Assembly: GCF_029625315.1 (NCBI RefSeq)
Contig: NZ_CP121110.1
Span: 4,756,501 to 4,820,500, forward strand
DNA from: Flavobacterium ginsengisoli
Lineage (GTDB): Bacteria; Bacteroidota; Bacteroidia; Flavobacteriales; Flavobacteriaceae
Direction: 5' to 3'
DNA length: 64,000 nt
A model generated the notes under the pieces. That model worked only from the letters and a program-made list of their open reading frames with translations. It was not told the origin of the DNA and did not search any database. This document shows, in pieces, positions 36,755-48,000 of this stretch (the stretch's first letter is position 1; every line of letters begins with the position of its first letter). The translations under genes and the position numbers were made by a program.

Positions 36755-38551
36755 ATGGAATCTATTAGAAACATTGCAATTATTGCCCACGTCGATCACG
36801 GTAAAACAACTTTGGTTGATAAAATTATGTATCACTGTCAGTTATTTCGTGAGAACGAAAACACAGGTGATTTAATCTTAGATAATAATGATTTAGAGCG
36901 TGAGAGAGGTATTACAATTACTTCTAAAAACGTTTCTGTTCAATATAAAGGAACAAAAATCAATATTATCGATACTCCAGGCCACGCCGATTTTGGAGGT
37001 GAAGTTGAACGTGTATTGAACATGGCCGATGGTGTATGTTTACTAGTTGATGCTTTTGAAGGACCAATGCCGCAAACTCGTTTCGTTTTACAAAAAGCGA
37101 TTGATTTAGGATTGAAACCTTGCGTGGTTATCAATAAAGTAGATAAAGAAAACTGTACTCCAGAAGAAGTTCACGAGAAAGTTTTTGATCTAATGTTCGA
37201 ATTAGGAGCTACTGAAGAGCAGTTAGATTTCCCAGCGGTTTATGGTTCTGCTAAGAACAACTGGATGTCTGATGATTGGAAAAATCAAACAGAAAACATT
37301 GAGCCTTTATTAGACATGGTTATTGCTAATGTTCCTGCTCCAAAAGTTTCTGAAGGAACTCCGCAAATGTTGATTACTTCTTTAGATTTCTCTTCATTTA
37401 CAGGTCGTATCGCTATCGGACGTCTTGAAAGAGGTACTTTAAAAGAAGGTATGCCAATTTCTTTGGTAAAAAGAGATGGAAAAATCATCAAATCTAGAAT
37501 TAAAGAATTACACACTTTTGAAGGTTTAGGCCGTAGAAAAGTAGAAGAAGTTGTTGCTGGTGATATTTGTGCTGTTGTAGGTATCGAAGGTTTTGAAATT
37601 GGTGATACTATCGCTGATTTTGAAAATCCAGAAGCTTTACAGACAATTGCTATCGACGAGCCAACAATGAGTATGTTGTTTACAATTAACGATTCTCCTT
37701 TCTTTGGTAAAGAAGGTAAATTCGTTACTTCTAGACATATTCGTGAAAGATTAACAAAAGAGCTTGAGAAAAACTTAGCGATGAAAGTTGGAGAAACTGA
37801 TTCTGCTGATAAATTCATGGTATTTGGTCGTGGTGTACTTCACTTATCTGTTCTTATTGAAACAATGAGAAGAGAAGGATATGAGCTTCAAATTGGTCAG
37901 CCACAAGTTATCATCAAAGAAGTTGATGGTGTGAAATGTGAGCCAATTGAAGAATTAACTATCGATTTACCAGAAAACCTTTCAGGTAGAGCGGTTGAAT
38001 TCGTTACTATCCGTAAAGGAGAAATGCTTTCTATGGAAGGTAAAGGTGAGCGTATGATTATTAAATTCAATATTCCATCTCGTGGAATTATCGGTTTAAG
38101 AAATCAATTGCTTACTGCAACTGCTGGAGAGGCTATCATGGCACACCGTTTTATCGGTTACGAACCATACAAAGGAGAAATTCCTGGACGTAACAACGGT
38201 TCATTAATCTCTATGGAAAACGGAAAAGCTATTCCTTACTCTATCGATAAATTACAAGATCGTGGTAAATTCTTCGTTGATCCTAACGAGGATATCTATG
38301 AAGGTCAGGTAATTGGAGAAAATACTCGTAGCGACGATATGACAGTTAACGTTACTAAAACGAAAAAACTTTCTAACGTACGTTCTTCAGGAGCTGATGA
38401 TAAAGCTAGAATTATTCCAGCTATCAAATTCTCATTAGAAGAAGCTTTAGAGTACATTCAAAAAGATGAGTATGTTGAAGTTACTCCAAAATCTTTACGT
38501 TTAAGAAAAATTTACTTAAGCGAAACAGATAGAAAGAGATACAAAATCTAA
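36755..38551 (+). CDS. typA: Ribosome-binding GTPase TypA/BipA
   Basis: 598 residues, full length. The G1 motif is AHVDHGKTT (residues 10-18), G2 RERGITI, G3 DTPGHADF and G4 NKVDK. These are followed by EF-G-like domains II, III and V and the TypA-specific C-terminal domain ([20 protein letters not shown]). It binds 70S ribosomes and helps 50S assembly and stress or cold adaptation. It is a single gene with its own terminator. The frame is intact. Confidence 0.96.
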   Translation: MESIRNIAIIAHVDHGKTTLVDKIMYHCQLFRENENTGDLILDNNDLERERGITITSKNVSVQYKGTKINIIDTPGHADFGGEVERVLNMADGVCLLVDAFEGPMPQTRFVLQKAIDLGLKPCVVINKVDKENCTPEEVHEKVFDLMFELGATEEQLDFPAVYGSAKNNWMSDDWKNQTENIEPLLDMVIANVPAPKVSEGTPQMLITSLDFSSFTGRIAIGRLERGTLKEGMPISLVKRDGKIIKSRIKELHTFEGLGRRKVEEVVAGDICAVVGIEGFEIGDTIADFENPEALQTIAIDEPTMSMLFTINDSPFFGKEGKFVTSRHIRERLTKELEKNLAMKVGETDSADKFMVFGRGVLHLSVLIETMRREGYELQIGQPQVIIKEVDGVKCEPIEELTIDLPENLSGRAVEFVTIRKGEMLSMEGKGERMIIKFNIPSRGIIGLRNQLLTATAGEAIMAHRFIGYEPYKGEIPGRNNGSLISMENGKAIPYSIDKLQDRGKFFVDPNEDIYEGQVIGENTRSDDMTVNVTKTKKLSNVRSSGADDKARIIPAIKFSLEEALEYIQKDEYVEVTPKSLRLRKIYLSETDRKRYKI

Positions 38552-38570
38552 TTAGATTAATTTTCAATAT

Positions 38571-38610
38571 AAAAATCCCAAATTCCAATTCTGGAGTTTG
38601 GGATTTTTTT
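38571..38610 (+). terminator. Terminator of typA
   Basis: aaaaatcccaaa...tttgggattttttt: perfect stem with a 14-base loop and T run. Confidence 0.9.
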
Positions 38611-38673
38611 ATGATGGAATGAGTTGTTTTGGAAAGCTGGAATTCGGGATTTTAGGGACGTAATTTTTAAATT

Positions 38674-41022
38674 TTATCGCTTTAAACTAAAGTGTCCTTT
38701 GACATTTTTTCCATTTACAAAAAGAAGGGTAAACCAGTAATCATCAGAAGGCATTTCTCTACCATTAAAAATTCCGTTCCATCCAGTGCCATTTTGATTC
38801 ATTTGTTTTAGCAATTTTCCATAGCGATCAAAAATTGAAATCGTAAAATCTGGCATTTGATCAATATTTTTAATTACCCATAAATCATTATATCCATCTC
38901 CGTTTGGGGTAAAGAAACGCGGATAATCTAACACATATATTAAAAATGAACTTGACAAACCACAGCCATTTTTATCTCTAGCAATCGCATTATAAACACC
39001 TGGAGTTACTTGTGTGAAAATGGAACTGTCCTGATAGACTTTTCCATCAAGAGAGAACTCATAATTCCCTGCGCCTGTATACTGGATCTCAACAGTATTG
39101 TCATTTCCAGAAAAATCCTTTACGTCTGCTCCGGTAATTGTGGCTGGTTCAGATAAAATTATTTTGAATTTTTTAGTTTTTTCGCGACCATTTGCATCTT
39201 TTACAGTTACAGAATAGTCTCCAGGACTATTAATTACTATAGAATTTGTGGTACTTCCATTAGACCACATATAACTGCTAAAACTAGAATCTACACTTAA
39301 GGTCATATCATCTCCTTTACATAAATAACGAGCTTCATCTTCAAAATTAGGAGGATCAAATGTGTGAACAATTAATTCTATAGGAGTTATATCGTAACAA
39401 TTAGGGCCGTTTGCAGCACGTGCATAAATCGTTTGGCTATTTGGAGTTGTATTTTTAAAAATATTTGGCAACGGATTAGTTTCTGTAATTGCATCTGCAG
39501 AAGTCAAGAAATAATTAATTAGCAATCCTGCAGGTAAACCTGATAAAATTTGAGGAGTTACTTCTGCGCTTAAATCAAATTGATATAAACCGTCTTGAGT
39601 ATCATCTCCATCACAGGTTTCTATTGGGTTCTGATTAGGAATGACAGAATTAGAAACATTTAGAGTGATTTCGGCTGTAGTATTACAACCATAAGTGTTT
39701 TCTAGTAGTGCAAAAACAATTTGATTTGGTGACTTGTTAGTATATCGTTGCGGATTTAAAATTGGATTTGTTTTTGCCTTTGCATCTGCCAAAGTTTCGT
39801 AATAGCCTTGATTGGTAATTTGAGAATCATTGTTTTTTACAATATTAGCGACTTTAGTTAGATCAAAAACTGTAACCCCATCTGTATCATCATCACATTG
39901 TAATAAAGAAGTATTTGTTGACGGGATTTGAGCAGAAAATTCAACCGTGATTTCTCCAACAGAAACACATGCTGTATTGTTCATTGTCGCTTCTACTTTA
40001 TATGCCCCAGATGATGGTACAGTATAAGATGGAGATAGTGCGCCAGGAATTTCGACATAAGTATTAGAAGCGTCTTTTTTATACCATTTAAAAGTATATG
40101 TCGTTGCGCTTAAATGGGTATCTAAAGAAAAGTTTTCTCCATAACAAACAGGATTGCTATTTGCTACAGTTCTATCTTCTCCAAAATTTATTTTAGTTAC
40201 AAAACTACCTGCCTCAATAAAAACTGCCGAATTGTATTGTCGGGTGACATCATCGGCAACAACCAATTTTAGATGATATTTTTTGTTTGGAATTACATCT
40301 GTTGAAGCATTCATCACAACAGTTTGGCCAGCATAATTAATAGGACTTGCAGCTGTATTATAGCCATTGAAATAGTTTTCGTTTATTGCTTCACAGCCAA
40401 CTAATGGTTCTCCGCCACTGCCATTTATGGTTTCAATTTTTGGGTGTACTGTTGTAGCCGAAACCGCAGTAGTGGTATTGGGTAAAACAGCAAGGTTTTT
40501 ATAATTATCACTGCTTCCAGCTTCTTTAATTAAGAAAGCAAATCCGTCAGAATATATACAGGGAAAATTATTCTGATATTCATTCGAAGCAAAAATATAA
40601 TTAAAGCTAATAGAGTTGGTAAGTGCTATAAAATCAAATTCTAAAACTGTTGCTTGTGTACTGTTGTTAATTCCTAAAGCAGTATTAAGATCTGCATCAC
40701 CATTCCAAGTTCTTACTTGAGTGCCTTTAGAACCTTGTTGGTTAAAAGGACCTTCAGCATTTTTACTGGGAGAAGTACTTAAAACTATTCCACTAGGAAA
40801 AGGAAAATTTGAGCCAGCTGTAAAAGAACCATAACTTTGTTGATTTGGAGTAGGGTTTCCTGATGCGTTTACACTTTCGACATCAACACAAGAACTATTT
40901 ATTAAAACATTCTGGATTAAATCTGTTGGAGTAGCTGTATCATTTACAGAAATATCCTGTGCCCTGATTTTATAGCAAAAACAGCACAAAATTAGAATTA
41001 GAAAAACTCTTATTTGACTCAT
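38674..41022 (-). CDS. T9SS type B sorting domain protein with choice-anchor L domain
   Basis: 782 residues with a signal peptide (MSQIRVFLILILCCFCYKIRAQ). The N-terminal part has choice-anchored protein L features (VLSTSPSKNAEGPFN, FNYIFASNEYQN, FAFLIKEAGS). Ig/PKD-like modules follow, one with QCDDDTDGVTVFDLT. The last 85 residues (FFTPNGDGYNDLWVIKNI, ISIFDRYGKLL, GTGWNGIFNG, DDYWFTL) are the gliding-motility-associated C-terminal domain, the type B signal for type IX secretion. The product is thus exported to the surface or medium, often acting with a SprF-like partner. I see no sprF gene next to it. Probably an adhesin or matrix protein; the ligand is unknown. Confidence 0.9.
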   Translation of the reverse strand: MSQIRVFLILILCCFCYKIRAQDISVNDTATPTDLIQNVLINSSCVDVESVNASGNPTPNQQSYGSFTAGSNFPFPSGIVLSTSPSKNAEGPFNQQGSKGTQVRTWNGDADLNTALGINNSTQATVLEFDFIALTNSISFNYIFASNEYQNNFPCIYSDGFAFLIKEAGSSDNYKNLAVLPNTTTAVSATTVHPKIETINGSGGEPLVGCEAINENYFNGYNTAASPINYAGQTVVMNASTDVIPNKKYHLKLVVADDVTRQYNSAVFIEAGSFVTKINFGEDRTVANSNPVCYGENFSLDTHLSATTYTFKWYKKDASNTYVEIPGALSPSYTVPSSGAYKVEATMNNTACVSVGEITVEFSAQIPSTNTSLLQCDDDTDGVTVFDLTKVANIVKNNDSQITNQGYYETLADAKAKTNPILNPQRYTNKSPNQIVFALLENTYGCNTTAEITLNVSNSVIPNQNPIETCDGDDTQDGLYQFDLSAEVTPQILSGLPAGLLINYFLTSADAITETNPLPNIFKNTTPNSQTIYARAANGPNCYDITPIELIVHTFDPPNFEDEARYLCKGDDMTLSVDSSFSSYMWSNGSTTNSIVINSPGDYSVTVKDANGREKTKKFKIILSEPATITGADVKDFSGNDNTVEIQYTGAGNYEFSLDGKVYQDSSIFTQVTPGVYNAIARDKNGCGLSSSFLIYVLDYPRFFTPNGDGYNDLWVIKNIDQMPDFTISIFDRYGKLLKQMNQNGTGWNGIFNGREMPSDDYWFTLLFVNGKNVKGHFSLKR

Positions 41023-41035
41023 AGTAACAAATATA

Positions 41036-41873
41036 CTACAAATCTCTATTTTTTAATAATTTGTAAGAAAAATATATGAATACAAAAGTCCAGACTAAAA
41101 CAATTAAAATAGCAGAATAATGTACGCTAAAATCAGCGTCTGTTGCAATTCCGATTTGCGAACCAATATTTTTTACTACTGATAATCTTGGGCCAGGATT
41201 AACAATCAAATTAGACATTGATTCTAAGGGTAAAAACTGTGTAATCTTTTTATCTGTATCACTATTTGGGAAAACTTTAAAAGCTAAAAAACCTCTTATG
41301 ATTGCTTCTAATATGTTCCAAACGAGAAGAAAACCAAGTGCAAAAGCAGAGCGTTTTACCAAGATTCCTAAAAATAAACAGAAAGAAAAGAATGCGGTTA
41401 GTTTTACAAAGAAGGCTAAAAGATAATCTAACTCACTAAAAATAATTCCGAATTCGGTATAAGAAGAAAAGCATAATCCTAAAATTAAACTCAAGATAAA
41501 AACAAAAACGGTAGAGGCAAAAGCAAATAAAACTACAGTTAAGAATTTAGATAAGATAAATTCTTTTTTGCTCAGACCATCAATTAAGTTCTGTTTTAAA
41601 GTTCCGTAGCTATACTCATTTGCCATCATTGAAACGATTACAATAGCTAAAAAGAATTTTAACCAAGCGAGCAACATAGGTGTTAAAATGCCAGATAAAC
41701 GGAAAATTAAAGATTCCCATTTCTGCCAAATGAAATTTAAAAGGACCAATATCAAATTTTATAACAGCAATTAATGCTATAAAAGAAAGTAATATGAAAT
41801 AGGTCAAAGTTAATAATCGGCTGGCTTTGTTCATCCAGATTTTTTGTAATTCTATAGAAAGAAGTCTTTTCAT
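41036..41873 (-). CDS. ABC transporter permease, ABC-2 type (one-base indel)
   Basis: About 278 residues with six hydrophobic segments: MKRLLSIELQKIWMNKASR, then the first membrane helix, and MMANEYSYGTLKQNLIDGLSKKEF, a motif typical of ABC-2 permeases. The frame breaks at + strand about 41671-41676 (minus strand GCTCGC). Removing one C gives TYVAAWLKFFLAIV and exactly 837 bases. The ATPase gene ends 3 bases upstream and both form an export or membrane-remodelling complex. The cargo is unknown; relatives export peptides, antibiotics or lipids. Confidence 0.85.
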
Positions 41874-41876
41874 GGT

Positions 41877-42788
41877 TTAGTTTTTTTGGGCGATGGCGTT
41901 TTTGGTTAACTCTAAAAATTGTGCTTCTAAACTGTTTTTGCGTTTTACTAAATGGCTTAAAACAATGTTTTTAGAAAACAAGAACTGATTTAAGTCTGAA
42001 GCCGATAAATCAGATTTTATATAAACTAAAACTTTTCCGTCTTCTTCAGCAATTCTATCTACAGCAGGATGTTCCTGTAAAGCAGTTTTTAGAATTAAAT
42101 TGTCATTGGCTTGTAGTTCAAAGAAACCTTCGTTTGAAGACATTCCGTCAACAGGTCCAGAATATAAAACTTCGCCTTTTCTTAAAACAATTACTTGCGA
42201 GCACACTTTCTCTACTTCGTCCAATAAATGAGAAGCCAATAAAATTGTCGTTCCGTGAGATGCAATTTTTTTTATGATATCTCGAATTTGATGAATTCCT
42301 TGTGGATCTAATCCGTTGGTTGGTTCGTCTAGAATTAAAATTTCGGGATCGTTTAAAAGTGCTGATGCAATGGCCAAACGCTGTTTCATTCCTAAAGAAA
42401 AAGTACTGAACTTGCTGTCTTTTCTTTCACTCAAACCAACTAATTCTAGTTTTTCGTTAACTTTAGAATAATTGATGTTTTTGATTTTGCAAACCAGTTT
42501 TAGGTTTTGTTCGGCCGTCATGTACGGATAAAAATTTGGTCTTTCTATAATAGCGCCAACCTTTTTTAAAGCCTCATGCGTTTCTACTTTGCCATCAAAC
42601 CAGCTATAATTGCCAGACGACTTGTTGACAACACTCAAAACAATTCCTAATGTAGTCGATTTTCCGCTGCCGTTTGGCCCTAGAATGCCATAAACGCGAC
42701 CTTTTTGTATTTGAAAAGATACATTTTTCAAAGCCTGAATTCGGCCGTATCTTTTACTTAAATTCTCAATGGTTAATATGGTTTCCAA
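41877..42788 (-). CDS. ABC transporter ATP-binding protein
   Basis: 303 residues: Walker A GPNGSGKST, Q-loop region AIIERPNFYPYMT, signature FSLGMKQRLAIA, Walker B LILDEPTNGLD and H-loop LLASHLL. A C-terminal extension of ~80 residues is typical of ABC-2 drug/antibiotic exporter ATPases (CcmA-like). It is translated just before the permease, 3 bases apart. Confidence 0.92.
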   Translation of the reverse strand: METILTIENLSKRYGRIQALKNVSFQIQKGRVYGILGPNGSGKSTTLGIVLSVVNKSSGNYSWFDGKVETHEALKKVGAIIERPNFYPYMTAEQNLKLVCKIKNINYSKVNEKLELVGLSERKDSKFSTFSLGMKQRLAIASALLNDPEILILDEPTNGLDPQGIHQIRDIIKKIASHGTTILLASHLLDEVEKVCSQVIVLRKGEVLYSGPVDGMSSNEGFFELQANDNLILKTALQEHPAVDRIAEEDGKVLVYIKSDLSASDLNQFLFSKNIVLSHLVKRKNSLEAQFLELTKNAIAQKN

Positions 42789-42894
42789 ATTTTTCTGGTT
42801 TTAGTTTTTAGTATGACGAGTCAAGTTGATTTTTGTTACTTTAAATTCTAACTTTAAATCCTATTGACGTAAATTTGTAATAAAGATATTCAAA

Positions 42895-43947
42895 ATGAGC
42901 GAGCCTTTAATGGTTTTAAAAAAACCGTCTTACCCTTTAACACAGCCACTTTTAAGTTACTTAGAACGATACGAACGTATATCTAAAGTTTCTGTGTTTT
43001 ATGATGACTTGCTCCGTTTTTCGGGTTCTATAAATGTTTATGATAAACATGATAACGATACACTTTGGATTCGAGTATATTATGGAGAATTTGAGCGCAG
43101 TGAAATTGATTTAAATCTAAAGAAAATCTATTCGTTGTTGCATTCTGATGGAAATAGCGAAATCATTCAATACCTGAATGTCGATGCTATTGATTATTGT
43201 ACTTTCGGGAATTCGAAACCTTTTAGAATTAAAGTTCGAAATATTCTCAATGATAACTATGTTCATTTTTACATCAAAAAAGCAGATGCTTCGCGTATAT
43301 ATGGATTAGAATTGGAAGATATTCTTTCGCCAGATAAAATCAACTTTCTAGTTTATAAAGATACTCTGATTGAGGAGCATATTATAGGAATTCCTGGCGA
43401 TGTTTTTATGGATACGTTGCTAGACCAATGCAGTGAAATGGAAAAGGCGCAAATTGCCAAAGAGTTCGTCAAGTTTAACGAACGCTGTATGATTCGCCTT
43501 TTGGGAGACATGCGTGCCTATAATTACGTAATTGTCCCAATTCACGATTTTGATCAAGTAGTCTATAAAATTCGTCCGATCGATTTTGATCAGCAATGTT
43601 ACGAGGGAAATTTTAAAGTATATCGCCCGCAGTTTTTCAAGGAAAATTTTCCAATGATTCAATTGATCAAAGAGAAATTAGAAGAACGTTCTATTATTCA
43701 GTACAAAGATGAAGAAAGAGCTATTTTGGCGAAACGTATTCATTCTGCCGAAACGAGAATTAAAAAATTGTTGAATATTATGTGTCACGATACCATTTCA
43801 ACGCAAGAGCATTTGACACAGCTGAAAATGGAATTGTACCGTTACACGAATGATATGAAATTTAAAAACGCAAAATCAATGGGACATGTGATGCACGCTG
43901 CGTTTGAATTTATTACACGTAATTTTAAAAATACTAACTTAGTTTAA
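42895..43947 (+). CDS. Uncharacterised protein with protein-kinase-like catalytic motifs
   Basis: 350 residues, no signal peptide or membrane segment. I do not recognise a named family. Seen in the sequence: a lysine in a strand-like segment VHFYIKKAD (residues 123-131), a hinge-like IEEHIIGIPGD, then LLGDMRAYNYVIV with Asp205 and Asn210 spaced as in the kinase catalytic loop (D-x4-N), and IRPIDFDQQ with Asp230 at the place of the metal-binding DFG Asp. The order and spacing match a eukaryotic-like or HipA-like kinase core. The C-terminal ~70 residues are helical. The gene stands alone, divergent from the ABC exporter. Kinase function is my inference. Confidence 0.6.
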   Translation: MSEPLMVLKKPSYPLTQPLLSYLERYERISKVSVFYDDLLRFSGSINVYDKHDNDTLWIRVYYGEFERSEIDLNLKKIYSLLHSDGNSEIIQYLNVDAIDYCTFGNSKPFRIKVRNILNDNYVHFYIKKADASRIYGLELEDILSPDKINFLVYKDTLIEEHIIGIPGDVFMDTLLDQCSEMEKAQIAKEFVKFNERCMIRLLGDMRAYNYVIVPIHDFDQVVYKIRPIDFDQQCYEGNFKVYRPQFFKENFPMIQLIKEKLEERSIIQYKDEERAILAKRIHSAETRIKKLLNIMCHDTISTQEHLTQLKMELYRYTNDMKFKNAKSMGHVMHAAFEFITRNFKNTNLV

Positions 43948-43954
43948 AGTTTTA

Positions 43955-44036
43955 GCCACTCCCGATAGTTATCGGGATTCACAGATTAAAAAGATTTTGA
44001 AATCATTATAATTCTTTTAATCTGTGGCAAAATAAA
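43955..44036. repeat. Intergenic inverted repeats
   Basis: cccgata-gtt-atcggg is followed by cacagattaaaaagatt paired with aattcttttaatctgtgg. Both are of the dispersed Flavobacterium type, and the same cccgatagtta core recurs near 1622. They probably serve as a terminator for the preceding gene. Confidence 0.65.
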
Positions 44037-44044
44037 AAAATATT

Positions 44045-44902
44045 ATGAAAAAATCTTTTTTAGTTATTTGCTCAATTGCTTTACTAGCTTGCCAGAAACA
44101 ATCTGGCTCTGATTTAAAAGAACTTTATTCGCTACCTAAAAAATTGAAAGAAGTTTCGGGAATTACTTATTTTCCAGAAAGCAATATTCTCTACACTTTG
44201 GAAGATAGCGGAAACAAAAACGCCATTTATGCAATTGATTCTAAAGGTAAAATAGCTAAAACAATCACAATCTCAAATGCAACAAATGTTGATTGGGAAG
44301 ATATTACAAAAGATAAAAATGGAAATATCTACATTGGAGATTTTGGAAATAATGATAATGAAAGACGTGATTTATGCATTTATAAAGTAGCAAAAAATCA
44401 ATTGAATAATGATGTGGCTAAAGCCGAATATAAAATCTCATTCTCATATCCAGAACAAAAAGAATTTCCTCCAAAGAAAAAAGAAATGTTCTATGATGTT
44501 GAAGGTTTTTTTGAACAAAACGGTTATTTCTATCTTTTTACCAAAAACAGAAGCAAAGGTTTTGACGGAACTGCGTTTATCTACAAAATCAAAAATGCCG
44601 TAGGAACTCAGAAAGCAGTAAAGATTGGAGAATTTAAAACATGCAACAATTATAATCATTGTGTGCTGACAAGTGCTTCAATTAGTCCAGATGGAAAAAA
44701 AGTAGCCTTATTAAGTCATGACAAAGTGCTTTTGTTTAAAGATTTTAAAGGTGATTTATTCCACACAGGAAAACAAACAGAATTAAATCTAAATCACTTT
44801 TCGCAAAAAGAAGCCATAGTTTTTAAAGATAACAACACCTTACTTATAGCCGACGAAAAAACAAATAAAATAGGAGGAAAGGTTTATGAGTTCAAGCTTT
44901 AA
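44045..44902 (+). CDS. SdiA-regulated/NHL-type beta-propeller lipoprotein
   Basis: 285 residues with a lipobox (ICSIALLACQKQSG, Cys about 16). Repeated blades such as LYTLEDSGNKNAIYAIDSKG, NVDWEDITKDKNGNIYIGDFG and GFFEQNGYFYLFTKNR suggest a six-bladed beta-propeller similar to SdiA-regulated/esterase-like propeller proteins. It is an envelope lipoprotein of unknown ligand. The adjoining repeat separates it from the convergent metallophosphatase gene. Confidence 0.7.
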   Translation: MKKSFLVICSIALLACQKQSGSDLKELYSLPKKLKEVSGITYFPESNILYTLEDSGNKNAIYAIDSKGKIAKTITISNATNVDWEDITKDKNGNIYIGDFGNNDNERRDLCIYKVAKNQLNNDVAKAEYKISFSYPEQKEFPPKKKEMFYDVEGFFEQNGYFYLFTKNRSKGFDGTAFIYKIKNAVGTQKAVKIGEFKTCNNYNHCVLTSASISPDGKKVALLSHDKVLLFKDFKGDLFHTGKQTELNLNHFSQKEAIVFKDNNTLLIADEKTNKIGGKVYEFKL

Positions 44903-44918
44903 GGCACTAAATCAAAAG

Positions 44919-44995
44919 TTAGCCACGAATTACACTAATTTACACGAATTATATTTAAATAAAAATTAGTGTAAATTAGTGTAATTCGTGGCTAA
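44919..44995. repeat. Large perfect inverted repeat (27-bp arms)
   Basis: Arms at 44919-44945 and 44969-44995 (ttagccacgaattacacta... / ...tagtgtaattcgtggctaa) are exact complements with a 23-base AT loop. It lies between convergent genes and likely ends both transcripts. It looks like a dispersed genus-level element. Confidence 0.85.
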
Positions 44996-45037
44996 AAAAC
45001 TTTGTTACTTTGAGCCTTTGCAACTTTGAACCTACAG

Positions 45038-48000
45038 CTAGAAGCTGTAAGTCTGCTCCAAAAATTAATCTTCCAATTTCATCAGGAGATTTAAAATAAG
45101 AGATTCTCGCTGTAATAACATTTATGGCATTTAGCCAAAGTCCGCCGCCGTAATCTTGATGCCATTTTCTTGATTCTTCACCATCAAGCCAAACCCTTCC
45201 GTAGTCGAAACCACCTAAAATTCCGTACGTAAAAGGAACAATAGTTTTACGGATTTTTCCAATGCTTAAACGTAAATCAGAGCTTTGAGAAAAATAAGAA
45301 CTTCCTAAGAAACGCTCATTTCTATATCCGCGTAAATCTGTATCTCCGCCTAGAGAAGCACCTTGGTAGAATTCATAATTATTGTTGAAAATAGCTTTTC
45401 CTTTAACGTAAGTAGCCAATATCAATTTTCCGTTATGATCAATTTTATGAGTAAATCCTAAGAAGCTTTCTAGAGTAGGGAAATTCTTCTTGGTGTCATC
45501 TAAATTAGCTGTCCAAGTCGCCGCAATCATAAAAGCCATTCCTAAAGTTGGTTTTTCTTGCAAAATCTGAATTTTTAAACTGATATTTTACTTTTAAACT
45601 TCCGTAATTCTGACTGTCAAATACATCTGAATTTACAATGCCAGGAATATTAATGTATCTGTTTTCGGTATCTTCAACTGTCATTCTCTGGAAAATTGGT
45701 TGAACGCTAAACTCACTTCCATATCTTCCAACATGGCGAACGGCACCCGAAGCATTAAATTTTCTAATACGGACACGATTGTAATCCATTCCTAAATCAT
45801 CATTATACTGCGACTCATTTCCATAACCAAAATAATTCATGGCAAAGTTTGGAGTCGTATACAATGATTCCACATCAATAACCCATTTTCCTAATAAACC
45901 AGGGAAATGTGCAAGCATAATTAAACTCTAAACCGCCAGTAGCAAAATAGTAAAATGCATTAAAAATATGCTTTTGCGTGTACGGATTCTGTTTGAAATT
46001 ATTTACCGTATAATTTACGTTGACTCCCATTTTTACGCCATCATCAGGATTATACCCAATGTTTGGAAGTCCCGCAATTACATTGTACTTAGGTTTTTCG
46101 TAGTTATATAAATTAACATCGTAATCGTCTGTTAACTGCGTTTGTGTTTTAGAATCTAGATTATAAGTGTTTTCTTTTGATTTGAAATCGTAAACAATAA
46201 CCTTTCTTCCGTTTTCAATATTGTAAGTATCATTGTTTTGGCCACCAAGCAAACGAATTTTTATGTTTGATTTCTCATTTCCTTTTACTTCAAAAACATC
46301 ATTATCATCTAATCCATAAATCCAAAGATTTTTGGTTTTGTCCTCGGTTACATTTTTGGCATAAAGCAATTCATCGCCTTCTTTTTTAATTCTGAAAACC
46401 TGAATTTCAATCCCCTTTTTTACATTATGATTCAAAACAAACTTATCTTTCTTGTCTGTTCCGGCAATCATCACAGTTCTGTTTAAAACATCAGAATATT
46501 CACGAGCATACTTTTGAAGATCTTTTTTTCTTCTTTTTAATTTTGCTTTGATTTCATCGACTGTTCCATCCTGAACCTCTTTTGGCATGTTTTTAAAAGC
46601 CTCATCAATATCTGCATCAGTTAAGTTTTCTTGAATATATTTGGCCTGTTCCACCCATTCTTTTTCTTCAGCAGTTCTTAGAAAAGCCAAATCCATTGGG
46701 TAAGGTTCTCTGCCAAGCCATTTCACATTGATCCTGTCACCTTTAAAAGATCGCATATGACGAAGGGGAGGCATGTTCATTAAAAGTGAAAGCAAAGCAC
46801 CATCATATTTTACAAAAGCTTGGTCACGATCTCTCGGAATTGGTCTATAAATTACTTTTCCATCTTCTTTATATTCAGCCCAACGCCATTGATCACTATG
46901 TCTGTCCCAATCTCCTATAAGAATGTCAAATAAACGAGCTTTTATATATTCTTTTTCATCAACCACATATTTTTCATCTTTATGAAGATTTAGCATCATA
47001 TCGTCAGTTCCGATGATGTTGCTTGGTTTTCCGAAATTTTTTCCATCCAAATGATTATCAGCAGGTCTTTCTTCGACCATATATAATTGATCTCCAAAGC
47101 TTGCATTAAATTCTCCCAAACCATTTTGCTTCGGGATATAATATAAAATAGGATTCGTATGTCTTAAACCAATTTGATCAGACATTTCGCCAATAACAAA
47201 AGAAGCATAAGGATGAGAAGTGGTGTAAAAATCAAATAAGAAATCTTCGGCATATGTTTTCTCGAAATCATTTACCACGTATTGGTCTTTAAAAGCAACT
47301 GATTGTAAAAACACTGTTGCGCTTTTTTTCATTGCGCGCATGATAAACTCACGCCCTTGAGGATCTGCCATTCTTAATGAAACCGATTGATGTCCGCCAC
47401 CTTCACGAATTGGTTTTAAACCTCCTTTTAATGTATCTACAGTTGCCGTTGTAGCTTCAATAGGAAGACTGTAATATTTTCTATAATGCTGGCCAAATAA
47501 AAATCTGTGAAACGCACCTTTTTGAGTCATTTTTGGTGAATAAATCGAAGTAGTGACTTTTGCAGGAAAATTATTTGGAATATCTGAAGCCCAGTTGATT
47601 TCTTTGGCTTTTATAATTTCACGCTCAAAAAGAAGTTTCTCTTTGTTGTTTTCATTTCCATAATAAGAAACTTTAGCATCGCCACTTTTATACATAGTCA
47701 ATGTAGCATAACCATTTCCTCCATACGAAAAATCATAAGGACTGATGGCTCTTGCGGCTTCAGATTTTGATCCTGCGCCACTAATAATCTGCTGAATATT
47801 TTCTTTGCTTATGTATTGAAGGTTATGGTCGTGTCCAGAAACAACTATTACATTTTTCTGTTTTTGCAAAAGCGTTTTAATTCTCTTTGCATAAATTGTG
47901 TATTGCTTGTTTTGAATATCCTGCGGACTAACGCCAGATGTTTTTCGCAATAAATTGATGAATGAGCCAATTACAGGAAGAGGAATTTTTTGTTCTAAAG

